Origin: Membranipora membranacea
Lineage: Eukaryota > Bryozoa > Gymnolaemata > Cheilostomatida > Membraniporidae
Direction of reading: 5' to 3'
Assembly (NCBI GenBank): GCA_914767715.1
Contig: OU612069.1
Coordinates: 26,411,387-26,471,386, forward strand
DNA length: 60,000 nt
The position numbers and the translations under genes are program-made. The number at the start of each line of letters is the position of its first letter. The stretch's first letter is position 1. A model generated the notes under the pieces. It did not search any database. It worked only from the letters and a program-made list of their open reading frames with translations, and was not told where the DNA came from. Of the stretch, positions 1 through 10,700 are shown piece after piece.

Positions 1-812
1 ATAAATTTTTATATTTATACATATATACATTATATATATTCAACTGAGCCTTTGAGATTCAAGCACAAAAAACAAAAGGGAAAAAAACTATTTATCAAGT
101 TAAGTCAAATGTGGTAAATGTTTAATAAGATGCTTGTTCATAGTCTTTAGATAACGCAACAGAACGTTCCGCAGGTGAACTCATTCAAACGATGGGCCCT
201 ATATGTATGGAAAGCGCGATAGGTGTTGCTTGCAACTTAGAACAACACATTCTCACCTCATGAATGTAGTACGCTTTGATGCATTTCGACTGTGTCTGAG
301 TACTATGACGGAATATTGTTCCGCCCTCTAGAGAATCTACAGAGCAAAGTAATAGTATGTGCAAACGCTATGAGGTAGATGCTGAAGACGAATCAATTGA
401 TATATGACCATCCCTGCCACCTAATCATCAGTTATGAGAGCCGAGATTCACGACCATTGATAAGACATAAGAATCTAACACAACAGAGTATGTACATTGC
501 CCAACAAGACCAAACCACTGACACATATGTATTCATTATGAATGGGATAATGTTAAGGTAATTACAGGAATGTGACTTACGTTGTTTTTTTGGACTAACA
601 ATTGGATAGCAGGTAGGGGATCACAGCCCCAAATGTAACGTCCCTCTGCATGTATATTAAGCAATGTCAATTCAAAACTGCATATGGTACATATGTACAG
701 CACAAATTTACAATGTCTTACAAGACCTATCTTGATAGGAGGACAAGATGTTGGCAGTACGGTTTATGGGTTGTTACCATGTATCTACTGTCAATCATAT
801 CATAATACATTA
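1..812. other. Intergenic, nothing recognised
   Basis: AT-rich sequence with no convincing exon, RNA gene or repeat boundary. A 60-codon open frame near 379-561 has no recognisable domain and looks like chance. Confidence 0.5.
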
Positions 813-1069
813 TCATAAATAGGAATGTAATTTATCGAACACCATATTTGGTACACTTGCAGACCGCACACTTGCCGCTGCTTCCATAATTTTCAAGTTA
901 ACTATCCTCGAAGGGAGAGTCTTCTTTGGATCTAGTTTGAATGTGCGTAGTGTATCAGGGTCAATGCTCTCAGGGAGGCCCTTCTCGACAGTGGCATCTG
1001 GCTTTGTGGTAGGTTTGACTTTCTCCAGAAACTCGTTCTCATCAAAGGCTTCTTTCCACGCAGGGGTAC
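813..1069 (-). CDS. Unidentified terminal coding exon (partial gene)
   Basis: On the minus strand, an acceptor-like AACATCACAG at about 1070-1080 is followed by about 85 open codons ending in TGA at 813-815. The peptide is rich in Lys, Glu, Asp and Pro (it begins GTPAWKEAFDENEF and includes KLDPKKTLPSRIV). That looks like a real cytosolic coding segment, not spurious translation of AT-rich DNA. I do not recognise a family. Upstream exons would lie at higher coordinates, in a region now occupied by a P-like foldback repeat, and I could not identify any. It could be the last exon of a gene, or a remnant left when the rest was lost. Confidence 0.4.
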
Positions 1070-1417
1070 CTGTGATGTTCAATCACAAATAAATATAAGT
1101 GTAATACCATTCATGTTTGTCAATACAAATGGTGAAATTTACTTAATTATTAACATTTAACTTCCCCTATAGAATGGTGTTACAAGTTCATAGATCCACT
1201 TGAAATCATGATCCACATCTGAGCTCTAAGACTAGCTACATGCATAGTTACATGGACCAAAATAAATGCATCAACACCAATGTTGGGGCCTCGGGCTAGA
1301 CTTGCTGAATTCACTATTATACCTATCATAAACTTTCATTTAAAGTTTAAAGATTGATTAGTATTAATCATGCTGCCACATAAAATGCTGCCAGGTCATT
1401 TCCAAAAAACATTTCAA

Positions 1418-3822
1418 TTTAAAGTTTTATACCATTCAATGGAATCATGTGAAAAATCAAGAGACGCTGGGCATGATATCAGCCCCTGTCCAGCCCCTTA
1501 TTATTTAAACACAAAGAAAATTGGTGAGTGTATGTAAAAGACCTTTCCGCACGAGATGGTATTCAAAATTTGTCTCCCGAACCAAAACTTTTTATGAAAA
1601 GAGACAATCATTAGCCAATAAACATTGAGATAAATACAGCCATTAACCCTCAGCAATTCCATCACTACTATAAAAATGTATAGAATACCTATAACACAAG
1701 ATCGCAAATATTTTGTTGGATGAGCCAGATCTAAGCACCAGCACCACTCCATCATCATTTTTTTCTTTAAAATTCTTCGTAGTTGTGACTAAACACAACC
1801 AGCTCAAAATTGATTGCAAATTTTATTGTTGCTTCACAAGGAAGAATATATCTGTGCTGTAAATTGAGTATGTAGCTAGAGTATGTGAAAATAACTTAAA
1901 ATTATTATACTTCAGTACTGTAGTCAAAATATAATGGCCTTTACCGTGGCCAAACGTAATTTTGCCGATGCCGGTAAGGTTCTTAGAGTTTATAAATGTG
2001 ATATAGGCGTCAACATAGAATGTCAATTGCCTCCCCGGCCTATACACAGAAACAGCAGGGTGAAAAAAAAAGATATTACTGAGATGTCTAAAACTGTTTT
2101 TTAACGAAATTGCGTCCGATGAAGACCATCCTCTTTTTAGGCGTGTTGTTTTCAGCTGTGCAAAGGTATCCTCTGCTCCTCTAAATACCATCTATCGCCC
2201 ACCAAAGTGCAGGACACGAAAGCTTTTTCCATACTACATGTCAGCTCACAACAGAATTTAAATTGTTCATTTTCATGTACCAGTCCAATCTTATCGCCTG
2301 TTGATACAATGATTGTTATAATAAACCAAACCAGAACACGTAATAATCTGAGAAAATGGAACTACATGTAATTATGAAACTACAGAGGAAAAAGGATGGC
2401 AGCAGTGACTCTAATAATTTCCAAAACTGGAAATGAAATACTGTGGCCAAACTTATTTTTGCCGATGCCGGTAAGGTTATTTGAGTTTTTAAGTTTATCA
2501 ATGTGATATCAGCTTCAACAGTGAATGTCAATTCGAGTGATATTTGAAAAGACAATTCCTGTAATGATCATTATAATTATTCTTATTGTTACATTCTCAT
2601 TATTCTTATTCAATAGTTAATAATTCCCATAAAAAACTATTTCAGCTTCGATCTAGGTGGAGCCCTGCAGACATCTCCATACTTCTCAAGATAGTGCTGC
2701 ACACTCAACAGTGATCACTGTATAATTGACAATGTCTCCTTACAGAGGGATTTTTTAGTCATTGTCAAAGGGGTTGTTGCTGCTCATTAATTCAAAGACT
2801 TCTCTGGCTGTCTAAATAAAGGGTTCAGCAAGGTTATTTTGTGGCTCAGGCGGGATTCCATACTATTAGCCTTTATTCATACTAAACCTCAGCTCATACC
2901 ATCAAAAATTTATTGCAGGCTGCGGAGGTTTGTGCTTGTGAGCAGCTGTGATGCATATGAGCACGCAACTCTCGGCTGAGTCTAGCAAAAATGCTGGTGA
3001 TCATTTGGCCAGCAATTGTTTTCCAGTCTTTGAAATGATTAGAGTCACTGCTTCCATCCTTTTCCCTCTGTAGCTTCATCATTACATGTAGTTCCATTAT
3101 CTCGGATGATGACGTGTTCTGTTGTAATAACTACTTTTCACACTGCTATTTCTGTGAATAGGTCAAGGAAGCAATTGACATTCAATGTTGAGGCTGATAT
3201 CACATTGATAAACTCAAAGAACCTTACCGGCATTGGCAAAATTACGTTTGGCCACGGTAAAGGCCATTAGATTTTGACTACAGTACTGAAGTATAATAAT
3301 TTTAAGTTATTTTCACATTTCAATTTTGAACTGGATGTGTTCAGTCACAACTAGGAATAATTTTGAAGAAAAAATCTATGATGGTGGTGGTGATTACATC
3401 TGGCCCATCAAACAAAATATTTGTGATATTGTGTTATAGGCATTCTTTACATTTTTATAGTGGTGATGGAAGTGCTGAGGGTAAATAGCTGTATTTATTT
3501 CAATGTTTATTGGCCAAGGATTGTATCTTATCATAAAAAGTTCCTTTTCTGGGGACAAATTATTAATACCATCTCGTGCGGAAAGGTTTTTTGCATACAC
3601 TCACCAATTTTCTTTGAGTTTGAATAATAAGGGGCCGGACAGGGGCTGATATCATGCCCAGCGTCCCTTAATTTTTCACATTATTTCATTGAATGGAATA
3701 TATATAGTAAACTTTGGCTCACAGCACAAACTAATTACGCCATTTCGTGCTATTTAAGTGGGACACATTATGATCAGTGAAGCATAAGCATTGTCCTGTC
3801 TAGGTAGTATATTAAGTCTGTG
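1418..3822. mobile_element. P-like foldback transposon, copy 1 (left end missing)
   Basis: The segments 1427-2030 and about 3170-3700 are imperfect inverted copies of each other. They share the arm sequence of the element at 28036-33520, including the stretch around GCATGATATCAG. The right terminus at 3795-3822 matches that element's terminal repeat with one substitution. The matching left terminus (about 150 bp) is absent. The centre (2030-3170) has further inverted sub-repeats (2340-2550 against 2990-3110) and no THAP exon. The sequence just beyond the right end (GTCGGAGCACACCTGG) is a piece of the SINE family seen elsewhere here, so the element probably inserted into a SINE. It is non-autonomous. 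Confidence 0.75.
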
Positions 3823-3840
3823 GTCGGAGCACACCTGGGG

Positions 3841-5316
3841 CTTAATAAAACCTTCAACACTTGCATCACAATGATAAGTGGTTCTAGCAAGTCACATTCA
3901 CCAAACAATTATCTCTCAATCTCCAAAAAAGGGGAGAAAACGAATCATTCTATCTTTTTACCTTCATCAGCAGGGAGTCCAATGGCAGCTTATCAGCCAT
4001 AATACATTATAATGAAACTTGCTTTAGTGAAGCTTTCGTAATGAACACATCTGTCTGGGCAAGCTTTGATGGTGAGAGGGAAAATGAAGCCCAATGTGAA
4101 CTGTTCCGGCTTATCAATTGGGAGAAACGCGTTGAATCTAGCAATAAATTTGATTGATATATGGAAATCTATTCTAGCAGAGTTTTCTCCCCTTGTTTTA
4201 AGAGGAGAAAACTCTCTTCCGGGCGGGCTGTTATAATCAAGAGTCAACATCATAACTTGTCAAGACAAGCTAGAATTGACCAGACAAGCCAGTCTGTCAG
4301 GGAGTGTGTTCAGCGTCCTCAAATCAAAGATAAGCTTATGGCTGATATGTCAACAATGATGTGATTTGTCTGTCTGTACATCTCTAATAGACATGTACAG
4401 ACAGGCAATCCTGCTCCTAACAACCCTAGCCACATGTGTAAATGCTCCCTCGATTACTCTCATCAAGTCCTTGGTGAGTAGTGGTGCGCAGCTTGCTAAC
4501 CAGTCCCTGTAATCTACTGAACCATATGTCTTGCGTAAATCTAATGTTTATCATTGACAGTCCATACACAACTGCTGAGAATCACCATCAAGGAGCATCT
4601 GACACCCACAAGTGGTTACTGAACGCAAGATGTATCTAACTTAATCATGGTTCAATGAGTTAGATGTTGCATGCATGGGGTGTCTGCAGTGTGAGTAATC
4701 ATAATCATAAGACTACCCCCAAACCTGGGTCTATGTCTGAACGGTCCCTTTGGATTTTTATTTGGTGCATAACAAACATAAACCCAAGGGTGGCCCTTTA
4801 ATTGCTGCCAGAGAGCGATGCATTACTAAAACAAGTTATCACTATCACATCGCTCAAAATTATCACTCACTTGGTCTTTCAATTAGACAAATCGCTCCCA
4901 AATTGCTCACTCAGTATGTATATAGTTCCATCATTGAGTGAGCGATCGGAAAGCGAGAGCCCTAGCAGGTACCGCTCACTGAGTTTCTAATTGAAAGACC
5001 CCTCAGGCTTATTAGTCTTGACATGTCATGTATATATATTTAATGTGTAATGTCAAGATTTACCATTCATTACACAGCTGATGAGTAATATTACAATATA
5101 TATATCTAAATATATATATATATATGTATATATATTATATATACACACATTTGTGCAATAAAGTGCCATATATTATACATCCCACTATTGTACCCATAAA
5201 ACCCTGGACAATGAGTAATATGTATATATAGTGGCTATCAGTATGTACGGCATATCATTGCATTGGAGTTGTCCGACCATGTCAGGCTATTTTATCTACC
5301 ATTAATTACTATTGGG
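3841..5316. other. Intergenic, small hairpins only
   Basis: No gene recognised. It holds a short hairpin near 4179-4215 (GAGTTTTCTCC paired with GGAGAAAACTC), a roughly 130-bp MITE-like unit at about 4872-5000 with ends GGTCTTTCAATTAGA and its complement, and a TA-rich microsatellite at about 5096-5150. Confidence 0.5.
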
Positions 5317-5320
5317 TTAA

Positions 5321-6051
5321 AGACTTTGTTTGAGGCTGCTCTTTTGTATCACATCTTATTCTCCATATTTTATTCTATCATGTGAGCGATTTTCAGCTTT
5401 AGAATCCAAATATTGAGGAAGTTATGGCCTCTCGAACTTCCAAGGTGACGGCAATTTATCGGCAGTAAAAATCAGCCGGCAATCCCTAGGGTACGTCACA
5501 AACAGCTAACCTAGTTGGTCCAAGTGGCTTGATGGTAGCTAGCGTCGTTGCCTATAGGTATGGGGACCGGTGTTCGATTCCCACCCAGGTCTGAAATTTG
5601 ATCATCAATTATTATGTGATTATTAGTGTATTCACTAATAACTCATGTCTATGTCACATGTCTACGGCATTGGGAATAAGCGGATGTTTCCCCTGGGGTA
5701 TGTCACAACCATAGACATGTGACATAGACATGAGTTATTAGTTAATACACTAATAATCACATAGTAATTGATGATCAAAATTCAGACCTGGGTGGGAATC
5801 GAACACGGGTCCCCATACCTATAGGCAACGACGCTACCATCACGCCACTTGGAACAACTAGGTTAGCTGTTTGTGACGTACCCTAGGGATTGCCGGCTGA
5901 TTTTTACTGCCGATAAATTGCCGTCACCTTGGAAGTTCGAGGGGCCATAACTTCCTCAATATTTGGATTCCAAAGCTGAAAATCACTCACATGATAGAAT
6001 AAAATATGGTGAATAAGATGTGATACAAAAGAGCAGCCTACATCAAAGTCT
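5321..6051. mobile_element. TTAA-flanked foldback element with tRNA-like arms
   Basis: Arms 5321-5665 and 5708-6051 are near-perfect inverted repeats of about 345 bp around a spacer of about 45 bp. The ends read AGACTTTG on each side and are directly flanked by TTAA (5317-5320 and 6052-6055). That fits an insertion into TTAA, as in piggyBac-type elements. Each arm contains a tRNA-like stretch (5518-5594 plus, about 5785-5858 minus) with an A-box-like TGGCTTGATGG and a B box GTTCGATTCC. The T stem and acceptor stem do not pair properly, so these are not functional tRNAs. There is no coding capacity, so it would need a transposase supplied in trans. Confidence 0.7.
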
Positions 6052-6055
6052 TTAA

Positions 6056-7739
6056 GGATGCCCAACATGATTATTTAAGAGGATTTAAGACATGATTTTT
6101 TGTGGGTCATATAAAATGACTCCTCATTTTTGAGTGACACTTAGTTGGGGCCAAAAAAACACAGATGACACTTAAAAGCTCATATTTGTATCTATATATT
6201 TGGTAATATTTCTCATCAGCCATGTAATAAATGGTAACTCTTTAGTTTAGGCAAAGAGTCAGTTAGCCACTCGAATACTGTTTAATTAGTATCAAGATTT
6301 TTGAGTGACCATTCTTGTATCTATGAATATATATGATGCACACATATTTACACACACACACGCACGTGATGTGACATACTTATCTTATACTACTTTAACT
6401 TTACTCCTACTACTACTACTACTACGACTGGAGAAGCCTATGGCCTAACGATAGGCTTCTCCAGGCGTCACCAACACAGTATCACTGCAATACCAAGTAC
6501 TAGTAGAACAACACTATGCTCAGCATGGCCAAACTATGGAACAGTCTCCCACCTGGTTCCAGACTTCTGGAGGCACCACCTGTGGTTTGCTGAGACTAAG
6601 CATACTTGGGTGGAAGACTCTGTAGTCTGTTGATGACCCGGACCAGATAAGGGAAAAAGCTATATTGCCTCTACCTTCTGGAAAGTAGTTGGTGACTGGT
6701 AGTAGTGCCACGTACCGTAAGAAATGATTTCAAATTTCTTTCCCTCTTCTCCATACTGAAAGCAAAGATTTGTTAACCAACGAGTTTTATGTAAGTGTCC
6801 GTTCTCAGCTGTCACAGAAGAGTTTAGTTTGCTATGCAAGTTAGAGAGTAGATTCATGGAGAGTCGGTTGAGCAATTTTAGTATTGCTGCCTGGATAATG
6901 AGGGAAAACCATGTGCTGTATGAATGTGAGTGTGAGTTTTGCCGCCACAGCAAGGAGCTAGCCTGGGTATGCTGTCTGATGTGGTTTGGGCGTACAGCAT
7001 GCGCCCCTCCTGTCCAGGCTAGCAATTGCTATGTGTGTCCCCTACCTGACTTCACAAAAGCAGGCTAAATTGTTTATGTATTTATCCGCCTATGCACCGC
7101 CCATAAAGGATCTTATCACGGAACCTGAAACATTTCCTGACTCCATGATTATCTCAATGGATGGACCAAACTCTCGAGATTGAATGGCCATCACATATTA
7201 CCTTGGAGTTGCCCAGCCTCACACAAATTGAAGGCAACTCCCATTTCCCATTATGGTGCAGAGTACTAACACATTATGTACCGAGGAATCATATTTTACC
7301 TATCAATTACTTTAGTGTTTTATTATTTGATTAGCCTTATTATCGATCCCTTGACAATAAATGAACTGGAAAGAAAAAAAAGAAAAAGCATTGCTACAAA
7401 ATAAACTACATAAAAACAAGCAAGCAAGGAGTGGTGTGTTCTTGGTCCTCAGAGGAAGACTCTAAGATCAAGCTACAACAAATGGTATCTAGCTATCAGA
7501 TGATGGTTGACACATTGTAAAGACAAGAGGTGCTCAAGGTGCATTCACAGAGTGTATAACGGCAAAAACTTTGCTTAGAAGAGCTAGCTGCTCTGGTAAC
7601 AGTGACACTCCTGACATATTATGGGCACAGGATATAAATGTAATAAAACATAGTCCTGTGAATGACTGCTAAAAAAGCTAGTGTTTATATGATTTTGATT
7701 TTGTCTCAGGATGACTGTCTAACATTTGAATGATCCTAG
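6056..7739. other. Intergenic, possible degraded LINE tail
   Basis: A 12-bp hairpin occurs at 6426-6462 (GGAGAAGCCTAT with its complement). On plus, about 6525-6590 translates to LWNSLPPGSRLLEAP, which resembles the WNSLP motif near the end of non-LTR reverse transcriptases, but it stops soon after. No other exon was recognised up to the gene A stop. Confidence 0.3.
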
Positions 7740-10700
7740 TCAACTTTTACTCAGTCCTAATCCAACTTTCTTCTCCACTACGATCAGGACAATGATGCCT
7801 ACCACTGTTGCTAACAGCCCAGCAATCATAAAGTATTCTATATAAGTAGCAAAAAGAGTAGTAGCAATGTTTATCAGGCTCCCAAATCCATCGAGGCAGT
7901 AGAATATTCCCATTGCTGTGGATTGCACTGATCGGGGTGAAGATAGAAGGGTCAGTTCATATCCTGAAAGGGAGATAGATACTGGGTGGTAAGTTTAGTG
8001 AGTAATTAAGCCCCTTCCACTCCCCTTATAATACACCCGAATCAGATCAATCAGGTCTACACTGATGGCCTACCAAGATTTCTAAAATCCATAGCTCGTG
8101 TAAAGCATTGTAAACTAAGTTTTTTCCTAGCCTAACACTTAGCAATTGATTCGCTCTTGCATCAGGTTTTGAGGAAACAATATGAGCATCCAAGTATTAA
8201 TTAAGTTTTCAAATTCCAGGCTTCCTAAGTTTACTTGCTCAACTATGGACAGTATAAGATGGTTCGATCCTTACCCGTTGTGAAAATCAAAGCATTACAA
8301 ACACCAAGCATAATACTGAGGACTACCATAACCTCTGTACCAACATCTGAGAAAATAAAAAATAAAACTTTAATCAATAGGCAGATAAAAAGACATTTTT
8401 AATGTTCCAGAAAGGCTAGTGGTGATGTCAAGTAGTGTAAAAAAGTGATGTTTCGCTAGGAAGATCGCAGAGCACTTTCCAGTATCTGCAAATGGATCAT
8501 GTTAGCTTCAACACTAATATTTACGCACTCATGGAGAGACATTTGGTTGAACAGTAATAAATCTCACTCCCTAGTAATTTAGGCTGACAAGCTGGAATGG
8601 AATGGATGGAATGGGATGTAGTGTGTAAACCGTGATTCTTGGACGATTAGATTGAAAGACAGCTAGGAATATTGGCACCCAGTTGTTTGCTATGCACTTA
8701 CGGTGTTTAGTTGCATAGCTGCAGATTAGAAATATCGCCACAGTGGTTGCCATGATAACTTGGCCAGCTGTGAGTCTGTGTAGAAATGTTATAGTGATGC
8801 CAAACCTGTAGCAGCATCTTATCATCAGATACAATGCTGGTATAGCTACAAGGGTGGCTGCCACTCCAGCCAGATTCAATACTGTCCGTAAGAAAAGTTC
8901 AGGCAATATATATAAACTAATTTGTATTAAGCTTTTGAATTGTCAAACATCCCGCTCAAAAAGGTGTCACGGCCTCGCAATATATAACCAGTTTTTGCGC
9001 AACCTTCAGAGTAGAATGGACTAAAGTTAACAGTTATGAAAAATTTACTAGCACTGATTGTAGATTGATCCATGGGATACTGCACAGTTCTAATCACCTC
9101 GTTTATATTGAGGTCATAAGATTCATGGAACTTCTCTAGTCTCGTCATATTTCTGTAACCGCTCTCATTGTGTGGGTAAGTGTTCTGTAAAATGTATAAT
9201 GAAATTAAATTGAATATTTTTCGGACTAGTCTCAATTGTGGGTAAGCGTTCTGTGAAATAAAAAATGAAATCGAAAGATCTTTTTTCGACTGGTTTGAGA
9301 TGGATGCAGTTTGATTAATTTTGCCTGCATTTATGCTGCTCCCCCTCCACTGACCATCCGCACCCTCAATATTACTGCCTAGCCTATACATTTAGCCTCG
9401 TAATCTAGGGCGGAGCGGTGCCTAGTAATTAGTAAACTGCAGCATGTTTTGAACTCAGGACCTCGAACGCTTACATGCTAGTGGTAGGTAATTTGTTCAA
9501 ACCGAGTAATCCCCTCTTCTTTACATGCAAGAGCTGAAAGGCCTATGTGTCACAACAGCAGATCAATCTGGGCGAGTTCTAGTGTACTTCGGTTTTCATA
9601 CAACATACTAACCACAGGTAGTCTTGTTGCAAATGACACCGGTACCAGACAGAGGACAATAACAAAGAACATGCCCATATTCCTCCTCTCAATCACAGCA
9701 TTGTCTGCATAGTCACCACCTTGGCTTACTTTAGCCACAGATAAGTAACTCTCATCATCTGCCCTCACTCTGTGAACAAGAAACATAAACAAAATATTAC
9801 ACTTGAATCACCAGTCACCTCAACTTTGCTCATGAAATTGGATTTAAGTTAAAGTTTAAGAATGAAGTTTTATCTAGCACAACACTGGCAAATTAGAACA
9901 AACATGATCGAGGCATTTATTTATTACCAAAATTTGTACTGACCCATTTTTTTGTGAAGGTACAGAGCTACATACCTTTGCCTTGAGAATGCTTGTTTCC
10001 ATATGCCAACTGTATCTACTATGACAGCAGTGTCAGGTCGGTGCTCACGTACCCATCGACAGCATATCACTGAAAATTGGAGAGCAAGTATCCATCAATT
10101 GCCAAAAACATCGACGCCCAACACTATTTTAGTTACTAGTATGAAAATTATGTGAACTTAATTGGCTATTCACATGGTTAATTAAAATCAGGGGATCTAA
10201 CACACACGTCATCCCAGGTCGAGGGCGCAAAGATAATGGAGAGGCTGTGAATACTGTGCAAGATCACTCACTATTTTAGACCGGCTGGAGGACACCAAGA
10301 GGCCAACTGTACCCCAGTAGACAATAGACAATAGGTACGATACAAAAGGACGACCTGCAATGTGCGCTCTGTGATTGAGGCCGCGTCTCTAATCAACTTT
10401 GCGACCACCTACGCCTGAATGGATCAACTTACCAACAAAGATTGATGTTAGAGCCAGTGTTATCAGTACAGAAGCGAAGACGCACCATCCTAGGAGGGCA
10501 TGCTTAAATAGATAGATAATCTGATTATCTGCTGCTGTGGTGAGATGTGATTGAGTTCTCATGAATATGACGGAAGCCACAGAAGACATCAATTCTCCCA
10601 TCTTCCAACACCAATAGTAAGCTGCGTATAATTGAAGAGGTTGCAATTGAGATTCATCAGAGGTTAAATATGATATCGGTATTAAAACGTTTTTATGTTC

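Noticed and set aside
1501-2555. Several minus-strand open frames of 79-122 codons
   Set aside because: They lie inside the inverted arms of a P-like foldback, lack domain motifs and are not kept between copies.
5518-5594. Possible tRNA gene
   Set aside because: A and B boxes are present, but T-stem and acceptor pairing fail, and the same module recurs inverted inside a foldback repeat.
6520-6711. Minus-strand 63-codon open frame
   Set aside because: The plus strand here shows a better LINE-like WNSLP motif, so the minus frame is likely a shadow.
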